From NCBI RefSeq assembly GCF_947539375.1, contig NZ_OX443569.1:1550001-1614000 (forward strand): a stretch of DNA of 64,000 nt. The letters run 5' to 3'. Position 1 is the stretch's first letter. Every line of letters begins with the position of its first letter. The notes beneath the pieces were generated by a model, which made no database searches, had not been told where the DNA came from, and saw only the letters and a list, made by a program, of their open reading frames with translations. Both the position numbers and the translations under genes were made by a program. Of this stretch, positions 56,054 through 64,000 are shown in pieces. Origin of the DNA: Lactobacillus isalae (lineage in GTDB: Bacteria; Bacillota; Bacilli; Lactobacillales; Lactobacillaceae).

Positions 56054-57523
56054 ATGGAATGGACAAGAAAACAACGTTATCGTAAATATAAAGATTGGGA
56101 TGCACAGACTTTATTAAATCTTCAAGCTCAAGCTGCAACTTCCCCATATCAAATGCACTATCATATTCATCCACTTTCTGGATTAATTAATGACCCTAAT
56201 GGTTTTTCTTACTATAATGGTGAATACCATTTATTCTGTCAATCATATCCTTTCGGACCAGTTCATGGAGTTAAATCATGGATTCACTATGCCTCTCCTG
56301 ATCTAGTTCACTGGCATTACTTAGGACCAGCAATTGATCCCGACAGCGACTTAGATAATGCTGGAGCATATTCTGGTTCTGCAATGGAACATAACGGAAA
56401 GCTCCTATTAATGTATACAGGTAATCACCGGGATGCAGATTGGACTAGAATTCCTTATCAAGTAATTGCGGAAATGGATAAAGATAATCATATTACTAAG
56501 CCTAAGGACGCCGCAATATTGCCTCCAAATCATGTTAGTGAACACTTCCGTGATCCACAATTATTTGAGCATGATGGAAAATATTATGTTTTACTTGGGG
56601 CCCAAGATGCTAAAACTAAGAGCGGTCATATTGATATTTATGAATCAGACGACCTTAAAACTTGGCATGAAAATGGTTATTTAGATTTAGGTAAGGATGA
56701 AATGGGCTATATGATTGAATGCCCTAACCTAGTTTTCATTAATAACTATCCTGTTTTGATTTTCTGTCCCCAAGGCTTAGACAAGTCAGTTACAGACTAT
56801 CAAAATATTTATCCAAATATGTATTGGATTGGTAAAGATATCAACTTAAGCAAGGCTAAATTCATCCCACTTCAAAGCCATCCAGCTAACTTAGATGATG
56901 GTTTTGACGTATATGCAACACAAGCATTTAATGCTCCAGATGGAAATGCCTACGCAATTTCGTGGGTCGGATTACCTGATAGCACTTATCCAACTGATGA
57001 AGAAAATTGGGCTAATTGCTACAGTCAAGTTAAGCGTTTGGAAATTAAAAATGGTGCGTTATATCAACATCCAGTAGACGCAATCAAAAATTTACGTCAT
57101 AATGAAAAACAGCTCAATGATGAAAAAGTAATTAGCCAAAAAGCTGGTAAACAATACGAATTAAAACTTCATTTATCTGCTGGCCAAGCCGGGAAATTAC
57201 ACCTTGCTGCTGATAAAGATTTATCTGCAAGTTTAGTAGTTGACTTTAATACCGCTCAAGATGCTAAGTTAATAATTGATCGTGCTTCAAGCGGTCCAGC
57301 TGTTAATCCAGATTACGGTGCAACTAGAACGATTGAACTTAATGACAATCAAGATTTAGATTTAGATATTTTCGTAGATGGCTCATTATGCGAAATTTTC
57401 ATCAATGATGGTCGCCATGTCGCAACTTTACGCTTCTTTGTACCAAGTTCAAATCAAAAAATTGCCTTTGACAAAGATACCAAGTACACAGGACGATTAT
57501 GGAGCATGAATTCTATATTATAG
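56054..57523 (+). CDS. scrB: Sucrose-6-phosphate hydrolase (GH32)
   Basis: Splits sucrose-6-phosphate into glucose-6-phosphate and fructose. A 489-residue family GH32 enzyme: five-bladed propeller with nucleophile D47 in INDPNG, transition-state D167 in FRDPQ and acid/base E222 in ECPNL, then a C-terminal beta-sandwich (about 345-485). No signal peptide, so intracellular. Starts scrB-scrR, diverging from scrA. The ATG has AATGAGGTG at good spacing. Confidence 0.95.
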   Translation: MEWTRKQRYRKYKDWDAQTLLNLQAQAATSPYQMHYHIHPLSGLINDPNGFSYYNGEYHLFCQSYPFGPVHGVKSWIHYASPDLVHWHYLGPAIDPDSDLDNAGAYSGSAMEHNGKLLLMYTGNHRDADWTRIPYQVIAEMDKDNHITKPKDAAILPPNHVSEHFRDPQLFEHDGKYYVLLGAQDAKTKSGHIDIYESDDLKTWHENGYLDLGKDEMGYMIECPNLVFINNYPVLIFCPQGLDKSVTDYQNIYPNMYWIGKDINLSKAKFIPLQSHPANLDDGFDVYATQAFNAPDGNAYAISWVGLPDSTYPTDEENWANCYSQVKRLEIKNGALYQHPVDAIKNLRHNEKQLNDEKVISQKAGKQYELKLHLSAGQAGKLHLAADKDLSASLVVDFNTAQDAKLIIDRASSGPAVNPDYGATRTIELNDNQDLDLDIFVDGSLCEIFINDGRHVATLRFFVPSSNQKIAFDKDTKYTGRLWSMNSIL

Positions 57524-57527
57524 GAAG

Positions 57528-58520
57528 ATGACAATGGTCAAATTAACCGATGTAGCCGCAAAAGCCGGCTGTTCTGTTACTACCGTCTCACGAGTAATTA
57601 ATAATTACGGCTATATTAGCCAAAAAACACGAAAAAAAGTTCACGAGGCAATGAAAGAGCTGAATTATCAGCCAAATTCTGTTGCTCGTTCTTTGCAGGG
57701 AAAAAAGACTAAACTGATTGGCTTAATTTTCCCAGACGTATCTAACCCATTTTTTGGAGAGTTAGTTTTTAAAATTGAAGACCAACTATTTAACCATGGC
57801 TATAAAACAATTCTCTGTAACGCTAGCAACGACAAAGAAAAAGAACGAACTTACTTACAGATGCTAATGGCTAATCAAGTAGACGGTATCATTGCTGGTG
57901 CTCATAATTTAGGAATTGAAGAATATCAAAAAACTGGCTTACCAATTGTTTCATTTGATCGTAAACTATCAGATAATATTCCAATTGTTAGTGCTGATAA
58001 TTTCAAAGGTGGCAGCTTAGCTACGCAAGAACTTTATAATCATGGTGCTCGCCATATTTATTTTGTAGGAAATCCAACCCTAGACGGTCACCCTACTCAA
58101 AAAAGATTGCTTGGCTATAAAGAAACAATCAAAGAACTACAATTAACCGAACATGTTCACCCAGTAATCTTTAATGAAACCCTCGCATTAAAAGAAATGG
58201 CAATAAAGGACTTACTAGAAAATCACAAAGTAGATGGCATCGTGGCCTCTGATGATCTAACAGCTCTTCTTATCCTGAACATTAGCCATGATCTAGGAAT
58301 TAAAATACCTGAAGATTTAAAGATTATTGGATTCGATGGTAGTAAAGTAGTGCGTGATTTTGAACCACGTTTGTCTACAATTGTGCAACCTATTCCCTCA
58401 ATTGCACAATTACTTGTTAAGCTTTTAGAGAAGCGAATCGACAATCCTACTGAGAAATTAGACAATTATACATACTATTTGCCAGTAGAATTACTTAAAC
58501 GTGAATCTAGCGGAAACTAA
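57528..58520 (+). CDS. scrR: LacI-family sucrose operon repressor
   Basis: A 330-residue LacI-family repressor: helix-turn-helix LTDVAAKAGCSVTTVSRVINNYGYIS (residues 6-31), hinge and a sugar-binding periplasmic-protein-like domain. It starts five bases after the scrB stop. The scrA/scrB context sets its target; the likely operators are the sites at 55837, 55890 and 56018. An in-frame ATG three codons in (MVKLTDV) is an alternative start. Confidence 0.93.
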   Translation: MTMVKLTDVAAKAGCSVTTVSRVINNYGYISQKTRKKVHEAMKELNYQPNSVARSLQGKKTKLIGLIFPDVSNPFFGELVFKIEDQLFNHGYKTILCNASNDKEKERTYLQMLMANQVDGIIAGAHNLGIEEYQKTGLPIVSFDRKLSDNIPIVSADNFKGGSLATQELYNHGARHIYFVGNPTLDGHPTQKRLLGYKETIKELQLTEHVHPVIFNETLALKEMAIKDLLENHKVDGIVASDDLTALLILNISHDLGIKIPEDLKIIGFDGSKVVRDFEPRLSTIVQPIPSIAQLLVKLLEKRIDNPTEKLDNYTYYLPVELLKRESSGN

Positions 58521-58560
58521 AAAATTCAGACACTTTTTCGATTAAGTGTCTGAATTTTTC
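58521..58560. terminator. Bidirectional terminator after scrR
   Basis: Stem AAAATTCAGACACTT / AAGTGTCTGAATTTT with an eight-base loop between converging genes. Confidence 0.88.
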
Positions 58561-59336
58561 TATTCTAAATACAATTTTCTAAAATCTTTCAAATCTTGCT
58601 TTGAAAACCCTAGTTCTTTTGTAAAGTAATTTTCAAAGCCGCCATAACCAGCGTCAATTGTCTGTGTAATTCCTTTAATAGCTGTTCCCTCACCTTCAGT
58701 GACGTTCATCCGATTAACCATTTTAATCATCTCAGAATTACTTGGGAGTTGCTTTTTAAGGCCAAAACTATACAACTCATTTGTTAATAAATAGTCTCTT
58801 GCAATTGTATGTTCATCAACACCAAGTCCCTTTAAAATTAAAGCTGTTGTCATCCCTGTTCTATCTTTTCCAGCGCTACAATGATATACCAAGGCTTCAT
58901 TTTCAGGCAAAGTAAGTAATGACGCGAACACACGAGCAAAGGCTTTTTGACTAGCAGGACTTAAAATCACATTTTGGTAGATTTCACCCAAATAACTATC
59001 AACCTTAGGAATATGATGTAAGAAACGATACAATTTATGACTGTCATTAACGAAGTTACCGCTACTGTCCTCTGCATAGACATGACAATCTAGTACTTCA
59101 ACGCCCTTCCACTTCCGATCTGGAGCCATTATTTGTTCATTGCTTGTTCTTAAATCGCAATCTACGGTAACCTTCATCCGCTCTAATTTTTCTTCATCAC
59201 GCTCAGTTAAACTGCTCAAGGAATCAGATCGATAGATCTTTCCCCACTTAACGTGTTTGCCTTCATCATTTTCATAGCCACCGATATCACGAAAATTTAC
59301 AGTACCGTCAAAAGTAATTAAGCGATTATGTTCCAT
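58560..59336 (-). CDS. Tyrosine-protein phosphatase family protein, second copy
   Basis: A 258-residue protein with HCSAGKDRTG (Cys/Arg phosphatase loop) and the N-terminal VNFRDIGGYENDEGKHVKWG typical of the same family as 24557-25360, which it resembles only moderately. I chose ATG 59336 (MEHNRL): the upstream ATG at 59366 lies inside the perfect -10 TATAAT (59365-59370), so it cannot be translated from that promoter. Substrate unknown. Confidence 0.88.
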   Translation of the reverse strand: MEHNRLITFDGTVNFRDIGGYENDEGKHVKWGKIYRSDSLSSLTERDEEKLERMKVTVDCDLRTSNEQIMAPDRKWKGVEVLDCHVYAEDSSGNFVNDSHKLYRFLHHIPKVDSYLGEIYQNVILSPASQKAFARVFASLLTLPENEALVYHCSAGKDRTGMTTALILKGLGVDEHTIARDYLLTNELYSFGLKKQLPSNSEMIKMVNRMNVTEGEGTAIKGITQTIDAGYGGFENYFTKELGFSKQDLKDFRKLYLE

Positions 59337-59364
59337 ACTTTTCATCCCTATCTTATTATCTATC

Positions 59365-59370
59365 ATTATA
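59365..59370 (-). promoter_or_regulatory. -10 box of the tyrosine phosphatase gene
   Basis: Minus strand TATAAT, overlapping the most upstream in-frame ATG and so deciding the start codon. No good -35. Confidence 0.5.
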
Positions 59371-59481
59371 TATTTTAGCTTATTTTCTTGGGTAATTAAG
59401 CTTTCGTGATTGGATTAAACAATATCATCACTAATCCCTTCGCACAAATACAGAACACTTTCACTTTGTTAGTTTCTTCTC

Positions 59482-59487
59482 TATAAT
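59482..59487 (+). promoter_or_regulatory. -10 box of the ThiD/PdxK-like gene
   Basis: TATAAT with a weak TTTCAC-type -35 17 bases upstream. The gene start at 59536 has a strong AAGGAGG Shine-Dalgarno sequence. Confidence 0.5.
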
Positions 59488-59535
59488 TAATAGTAATAAT
59501 TTACAAGTACATAATCTTTAAGGAGGATTGCACAG

Positions 59536-60351
59536 ATGTCAGATGAACACATAGAGGCCTTAACAATTGCTGGTCATGATAGTGACGGTAGTGCTGGAAT
59601 GCCTGCTGACTTACATGCTTTTTATGCACGTGGTGTTTATGGAATGGGATTATTAACTGCCGCTGTTGCTGGAAATTCACAGGGAATCTTTGCACAACAA
59701 TTAATGCCATTAGATTTCATTCAAAAGCAGTTCGACGTCTTAAATGATGATTTTAAGATAAAAGCCGTTAAGACTGGGATGCTTGCTAATAAAGAAATTA
59801 TTGATGTAGTAGCAAAAAATTTAAAACACTATCAAATGCAAAACATTGTGCTTGATCCTGTTATCATTACTAAACACGGTGCTACGCTTTTAGCAGATGA
59901 CGCATATCAAGCATTTCTAGATGAACTAGTGCCTCTTGCCACAATTATTACGCCAAACTTCTTTGAAGCGCAAAAGCTAACCGGACTTGAGTTAAAAAAT
60001 GAGTCTGAAATCAAGCAAGGTGCTAAAATGTTACAAAAAATGGGTGCTAAAAATGTTTTAATCAAAGGCAGTCATCATAATGATAAGCAAACTGAGGTCA
60101 AAGATTATTTACTGTTAGAAGATGGCTCAGAAGAATGGTTAACTAAGCCTTACTTTAAAACTGATCGCGTTAACGGTACCGGAGACACTTTATCAGCAGT
60201 GATTGCAGCTGAACTTGCAAAAGGTAGCGATGTTAAGACTGCGGTTAAAATTGCCAAAGATTTTACCTATGCGGCAATTTCACATCCAATTAATGTAGGG
60301 TCAAAATACGGTCCCATTAACCACCTGGCTGCTCAAGAAGAAATTGACTAA
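59536..60351 (+). CDS. ThiD/PdxK-like pyrimidine or pyridoxal kinase
   Basis: A 271-residue ribokinase-fold kinase that phosphorylates hydroxymethylpyrimidine or pyridoxal/pyridoxine. The start ALTIAGHDSDGSAGMPADLHAF and KTGMLAN are family-typical. The anion-hole loop is VNGTGDTLSA with Asp rather than the Cys (TGC) of classical ThiD, which favours a vitamin B6-type kinase or a bifunctional one; this cannot be settled here. No thiamine genes are adjacent. The next gene follows after 75 bases. Confidence 0.78.
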   Translation: MSDEHIEALTIAGHDSDGSAGMPADLHAFYARGVYGMGLLTAAVAGNSQGIFAQQLMPLDFIQKQFDVLNDDFKIKAVKTGMLANKEIIDVVAKNLKHYQMQNIVLDPVIITKHGATLLADDAYQAFLDELVPLATIITPNFFEAQKLTGLELKNESEIKQGAKMLQKMGAKNVLIKGSHHNDKQTEVKDYLLLEDGSEEWLTKPYFKTDRVNGTGDTLSAVIAAELAKGSDVKTAVKIAKDFTYAAISHPINVGSKYGPINHLAAQEEID

Positions 60352-60426
60352 TAATTTTTGTTAATTAGGATTTAAAACAATTTTAAGTTATACTTTGAAC
60401 ATACAATTTAAATAAGGATGATAATT

Positions 60427-61110
60427 ATGGCAGATAAAACAATAAAAATTGCATACTTATATGAAGACTTAATGAATACTTACGGCGATTCAGGCGATGT
60501 TAAAGTAATTCGTTACTTATTTGATAAGCAAGGCTATCAAACTAAAGTTGATAATATTTCATTAGATGATGATTTCGATGCTAACGACTACGACTTTTTA
60601 TTCTTTGGCGGTGGTCAAGACTTTGAACAAACTGTTGTAGCTAAAGATCTGCCACGTCATAAAGAAACCATTGAAAACTATATCAAAGCTGGTAATCCAA
60701 TGCTTTGTATCTGTGGTGGTTATCAATTAATGGGAGACTATTACAAGACTAATTCTGGAATTACTATTAAAGGATTAGGTATCTTACCTCTTCACACCAT
60801 TTTCAAAGCTGATAAGCGTATGATTGGCGACACTCGCTATATGACTGAGTGGGGAGAAGTTAAAGCTTTTGAAAATCACTCAGGACAAACCTACTTTGAT
60901 AACACCGACATGCTTCATCCCTTTGGTGAAATGATTGAAGGATATGGCAACAATCCTCAAGATAAGGTTGAAGGCTTACGTTATAAGAACTTTATTGGTT
61001 CATATTCTCATGGACCTTTGCTTCGAAACACAAATGTAGCAAATGCGATTGTTAAGATGATTTTAGAACGTCACAAGGAGCGTACTGCTAATGAAGTTGA
61101 ATCCGTTTAG
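60427..61110 (+). CDS. gatD: Lipid II isoglutaminyl synthase glutaminase subunit GatD
   Basis: Supplies ammonia to MurT for amidation of D-Glu in lipid II stem peptides. A 227-residue class I amidotransferase of the CobQ-like type: LFFGGGQDFEQ (about 58-68), nucleophile C96 in CICGGYQ and H195 in SYSHGPLL, consistent with S. aureus GatD. I chose ATG 60427 because AAGGA lies at eight bases; the ATG at 60418 overlaps that site. MurT is not adjacent, which is unusual; the flanking genes are a kinase and a permease that overlaps gatD by 20 bases. Confidence 0.88.
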   Translation: MADKTIKIAYLYEDLMNTYGDSGDVKVIRYLFDKQGYQTKVDNISLDDDFDANDYDFLFFGGGQDFEQTVVAKDLPRHKETIENYIKAGNPMLCICGGYQLMGDYYKTNSGITIKGLGILPLHTIFKADKRMIGDTRYMTEWGEVKAFENHSGQTYFDNTDMLHPFGEMIEGYGNNPQDKVEGLRYKNFIGSYSHGPLLRNTNVANAIVKMILERHKERTANEVESV

Positions 61111-62479
61111 AAAAGAAAGCCTCAAGCGCTATTTGGGTACTGATAAGCACTTTGCCAAAACGCTTGGGGCTTTTGACTTATTAACTATTGGTATTGGTGC
61201 AGTTATCGGAACGGGAATTTTCATCCTGCCTGGAACAGTAGCAGCTAAGGAAGCTGGTCCTGGAGTAACTCTTTCATTTCTAATTGCCGCCTTAGTCTGT
61301 ACGCTAGCAAGTATGTGTTATGCAGAGCTTTCATCTAGTATTCCCGTTGCCGGTTCAGCCTACTCTTATGGAAATATTCTTTACGGAGAAGTAATTGGCT
61401 GGATTTTAGGCTGGGCATTAATTCTAGAATATATGCTATCGGTTGCGGCTGTTTCAGCTGGCTGGGCTTCTTATTTTAATTCCCTGCTCCATAGTTTCGG
61501 CTTACATATACCACATCATTTTGAAGGCCCATTTGATCCCTTAAATGGTACGTACCTAAATTTATGGGCGGTTATTAGCGTTTTATTAATTGGAATTTTA
61601 CTTTCACGCGGAATGAAAGCATCCATGAAATTCAACAATGCGGCTGTTTTGATTAAAATTGCTATCATATTTATTTTCATTGGTGTTGGCTTATTTTTCA
61701 TTAAACCAAAGAACTACCAACCATTCACACCATATGGAACTACTGGCGTGTTAAGAGGTGCTACAACCGTCTTCTTTGCCTTTTTAGGTTTTGATGTTGT
61801 TTCCTCTTCAGCTGCCGAAGTGAAAAATCCTAAACGAAATATGCCAATTGGGATTATCGGAACTTTAATTGTGGCTGCCCTTCTTTATATGGGTGTGTCG
61901 GTCGTTTTAACTGGAATGGTAAACTACAAACAATTAGACGTAGCAAATCCCGTTGCTTATGCACTAAAACTAGTTAACCAAGGTTGGGTAGCTGACTTAC
62001 TATCAATTGGTGCGATTGTGGGAATGAGTACAATGATGCTTACCATGATCTATTCAAGTTCACGTTTAATCTACTCAATCGGGCGTGACGGACTACTGCC
62101 AAACTTCTTAGGAAAAATTGATAAACATGGACTTCCTGAAAATGCTCTTTGGATTGTAACTATCGTCATTGCTTTAATGGGCGGTTTATTTTCACTAGAA
62201 GAGCTTACTAGCTTAGTTTCAATTGGAACCTTGCTTGCATTTACATTCGTATCTTTCGGGGTCATCTTATTACGTAGAAGAAAAGACATTCCTGAGGGAG
62301 ATTTTAAAGTTCCCTTCTATCCAGTAATTCCCATTCTTTCCGGACTTGCATGTATCGGAATGATGTGCTTCTTATCAGTTAAAACCTACATTTTTGCTGG
62401 TATTTGGTTCCTATTTGGACTATTTATTTACTGCGTTTATGGTTATAAGCATAGCAAAATTAGTAAAAAAAATAATTAA
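61091..62479 (+). CDS. APC-family amino acid permease (cationic amino acid type)
   Basis: A 462-residue transporter with about 12 membrane helices. The start LGAFDLLTIGIGAVIGTGIFILPGTVA (about 26-52) holds the GxGIGxGIF-type unwound helix 1, and FFAFLGFDVVSSSAAEVKNPKRN is helix 6 with the following loop, both as in YfnA/CAT transporters. Substrate probably arginine, lysine or another amino acid. It overlaps gatD by 20 bases with AAGGAG inside gatD, so they are translated together. Confidence 0.9.
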   Translation: MKLNPFRKESLKRYLGTDKHFAKTLGAFDLLTIGIGAVIGTGIFILPGTVAAKEAGPGVTLSFLIAALVCTLASMCYAELSSSIPVAGSAYSYGNILYGEVIGWILGWALILEYMLSVAAVSAGWASYFNSLLHSFGLHIPHHFEGPFDPLNGTYLNLWAVISVLLIGILLSRGMKASMKFNNAAVLIKIAIIFIFIGVGLFFIKPKNYQPFTPYGTTGVLRGATTVFFAFLGFDVVSSSAAEVKNPKRNMPIGIIGTLIVAALLYMGVSVVLTGMVNYKQLDVANPVAYALKLVNQGWVADLLSIGAIVGMSTMMLTMIYSSSRLIYSIGRDGLLPNFLGKIDKHGLPENALWIVTIVIALMGGLFSLEELTSLVSIGTLLAFTFVSFGVILLRRRKDIPEGDFKVPFYPVIPILSGLACIGMMCFLSVKTYIFAGIWFLFGLFIYCVYGYKHSKISKKNN

Positions 62480-62485
62480 TCATCA

Positions 62486-62531
62486 AAAAAGCTTAGTTAC
62501 TATCAATTTACAAAGTAACTAAGCTTTTTAT
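62486..62531. terminator. Bidirectional terminator after the permease
   Basis: Sixteen-base stem AAAAAGCTTAGTTACT / AGTAACTAAGCTTTTT (62486-62501 and 62514-62529) between converging genes. Confidence 0.9.
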
Positions 62532-62540
62532 TTTTACTTA

Positions 62541-63434
62541 TTACTTATGATGCTTAGGTTCCCAATTAAGAGCTAAAACAGCACAAATAATCATAATTGA
62601 ACCGATCCAATCAATTGGCGCCATAACTAGCCCAAATACAATTACTGACCCAATTGTAGCTGAGACTGGTTCAAATGCATCTAATAAACTTGCAGTTGAC
62701 GGTTTAATATAGCGAAGTGATCCCATCATCCATTGGAAAGGAATTAAGGTTCCAATTACAATCACTCCTGCCATGAGCCAAAATACATTAATATTGTTTG
62801 GAATTTTCGGCCAAACAGGATGTGCAATGGTCAAAGCAATTCCTGAAAATAATAATCCCCATCCTGTAACTACCAAGCTTGAAGTATGATCGAGTAATCT
62901 ACGTGGAATCAAAGTGTTAGTAGCAACTCCAACGGCAGAAAGGAGACCCCAAAATAGAACTGAAGGAGTCAATGATAATTGATTAAAGTGACCATGTGTA
63001 GCCAAAAAGAAAACACCTAAAAACGCAACGATAGCCGCAATAACATCTACTGCTCGTAATACTTGGTGTTCAAATACTACCATATAAAACAAGACAAAGA
63101 ATGGCCCAATAAACTGTAAAACGGTCGCAATTGAAGCATTTGCCTGTTGAACAACGATAAAGTAACAATATTGTACGGGCAATAGTCCTAGTAGCCCATA
63201 GGCAATGACGGTAAGTGCATCTTTTTTATCAGTCATTGTCTTTAATGGCTTCTTTCCAGTTACTTGGGCAAAAATCAAAAGCAGAATTCCACTTACTACC
63301 ATTCGTACTTGTGAAATCCAAATTGGCGTTATATTGACACTGATATTAAATAATCCTTTGGCAAATAAACCTGATATTCCCCAAAAAACACAGGCCAATG
63401 CTGCTAAGCATGTCCATAATCTTTTTTTAGTCAT
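62541..63434 (-). CDS. EamA/DMT family transporter
   Basis: A 297-residue membrane protein with ten predicted helices in two EamA repeats (about 10-145 and 155-290). KPSTASLLDAFEPVSATIGSVIVFG near the end is the typical EamA repeat signature. Substrate (amino acid, purine or metabolite export) unknown. Single gene facing away from asnA. Confidence 0.88.
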   Translation of the reverse strand: MTKKRLWTCLAALACVFWGISGLFAKGLFNISVNITPIWISQVRMVVSGILLLIFAQVTGKKPLKTMTDKKDALTVIAYGLLGLLPVQYCYFIVVQQANASIATVLQFIGPFFVLFYMVVFEHQVLRAVDVIAAIVAFLGVFFLATHGHFNQLSLTPSVLFWGLLSAVGVATNTLIPRRLLDHTSSLVVTGWGLLFSGIALTIAHPVWPKIPNNINVFWLMAGVIVIGTLIPFQWMMGSLRYIKPSTASLLDAFEPVSATIGSVIVFGLVMAPIDWIGSIMIICAVLALNWEPKHHK

Positions 63435-63509
63435 AAATTTCCAACTTTCCTAATCTTATGCAAGATTCATCATAACATACTGCAAAAAAATTATCTTTTT
63501 CCCCTTGCT

Positions 63510-63538
63510 TTTTCAATGCAAATCTATTTAAATATAAT
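63510..63538 (+). promoter_or_regulatory. asnA promoter
   Basis: TATAAT at 63533-63538 with TTTTCA 17 bases upstream, starting transcription just ahead of the T-box. Confidence 0.55.
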
Positions 63539-63556
63539 TAATATAAAAATTAAAAA

Positions 63557-63816
63557 GCAATGAAGAGACGAGTAGATAATTTTATTCTTTCAGTGAACTA
63601 GCGTTAGTGAGAAGCTAGTAGACCCTGGATTATCGAATAACACTTTTCCGCCATGCTGCTAGCCTAAATTACAGTAAGCTAAGCCGTCATCGGTACGTTA
63701 TCAAGCCGAGGAGCATGATTGTGCTCTAATAAGCTGGTCTATTTTAGACAATTTAGGTGGTACCGCGGAAAAAAGCCTTTCGTCCTGAGAATATCAGGAG
63801 TGAAGGGCTTTTTCTT
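63557..63816 (+). ncRNA. T-box riboswitch, asparagine-specific, with terminator
   Basis: Leader of asnA. The stem I region starts near GAGACGAGTAGA (about 63564-63575) and contains a likely specifier AAC (63639-63641) followed by A, matching tRNA-Asn. The T-box proper AGGTGGTACCGCGG is at about 63756-63769, and the terminator pairs AGCCTTTCGTCCTGA with TCAGGAGTGAAGGGCT (63775-63812) followed by a T run. Uncharged tRNA-Asn should favour the antiterminator and so asparagine synthesis. This fills the only gap over 300 bases without a protein gene. Confidence 0.93.
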
Positions 63817-63851
63817 TACTCTTAAATCTTTTTTCTAAGGAGTACATAGCT

Positions 63852-64000
63852 ATGACATTAATATTACCTAAGGATTACCATCCAAGTTTAACTATTCGTG
63901 ATACTGAAGCCGCAATTGTTTTTATTAGAGAAACTTTCCAAGATAAAATTGCTGAAAAATTAAATGTTCAAAGAATGTCTGCACCAATGTTCGTTGAAAA
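63852..64000 (+). CDS. asnA: Aspartate-ammonia ligase (asparagine synthetase A), partial
   Basis: Only the first 49 codons are in the window. They begin [20 protein letters not shown] and include RMSAPMFVE, the start of AsnA, a class II aminoacyl-tRNA-synthetase-like enzyme that makes asparagine from aspartate and ammonia. The RBS AAGGAG lies nine bases before the ATG, and the T-box upstream supports the assignment. Confidence 0.92.
   Translation, partial: MTLILPKDYHPSLTIRDTEAAIVFIRETFQDKIAEKLNVQRMSAPMFVE

Overview
The window is a compact, AT-rich (low-GC) chromosomal segment of a Firmicute. It has strong AGGAGG-type ribosome binding sites, tight operons, PTS sugar systems with cre-like sites and an asparagine T-box. 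Gene content points to the Lactobacillus gasseri/johnsonii clade of the L. acidophilus group. The esterase at 38431-39180 has the catalytic triad numbering of L. johnsonii cinnamoyl esterase LJ0536 (S106/D197/H225). Counting genes from it to the tandem flavin reductases at 26537-27639 reproduces the LJ_0548/LJ_0549 positions I remember for L. johnsonii NCC 533. Species is not decided. No insertion sequence, prophage, CRISPR array, rRNA or tRNA was seen, so this looks like core chromosome.

Layout, 1-28 kb (almost all minus strand): a HAD phosphatase cut by the window edge; the fructose operon fruR-fruK-fruA; a GH31 alpha-glucosidase; an ABC-2 transporter pair; murE with an aspartate racemase; a VanRS-like two-component system; a heterodimeric ABC exporter with one degenerate ATP site; and the segregation cluster rsmG-noc-parA-parB-DUF951-ychF-DUF1129. 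A divergent CvpA-family gene follows, then an operon mupG - tyrosine phosphatase - apbE, two tandem NADH-dependent flavin reductases, and a TetR regulator.

Layout, 28-48 kb: a C69 dipeptidase; a beta-glucoside operon (licT-PTS-GH1) with a leader containing promoter, cre, RAT and terminator; a TetR-controlled MacB-type ABC operon with two operators 42 bp apart; two histidine phosphatases; the cinnamoyl esterase; yaaA; a cellobiose-type PTS EIIC broken by a frameshift; a TIM-barrel protein of unknown role; a membrane-anchored glycerophosphodiesterase; a beta-lactamase-fold protein with a changed active site; an RpiR regulator; and a GalT/HIT-like DUF4931 protein.

Layout, 48-64 kb: a truncated aroD; an MFS exporter followed by a class I glutamine-amidotransferase-like protein whose whole catalytic triad is replaced; an ABC exporter; a macrodomain protein; the divergent sucrose locus scrA / scrB-scrR with three LacI-type operators; a second tyrosine phosphatase; a ThiD/PdxK-like kinase; gatD without murT beside it; an amino-acid permease; an EamA transporter; and the asnA T-box with the first 49 codons of asnA.

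Much of the window serves carbohydrate uptake under catabolite control (four PTS systems, three glycosidases) and cell-wall metabolism (MurE, aspartate racemase, GatD, MupG). I found no clear undescribed multi-gene system. The most unusual signals are the triad-less amidotransferase, the parS half-site-like array before rsmG, the phased repeats before fruR, the paired TetR operators, and two decayed genes (PTS EIIC and aroD).
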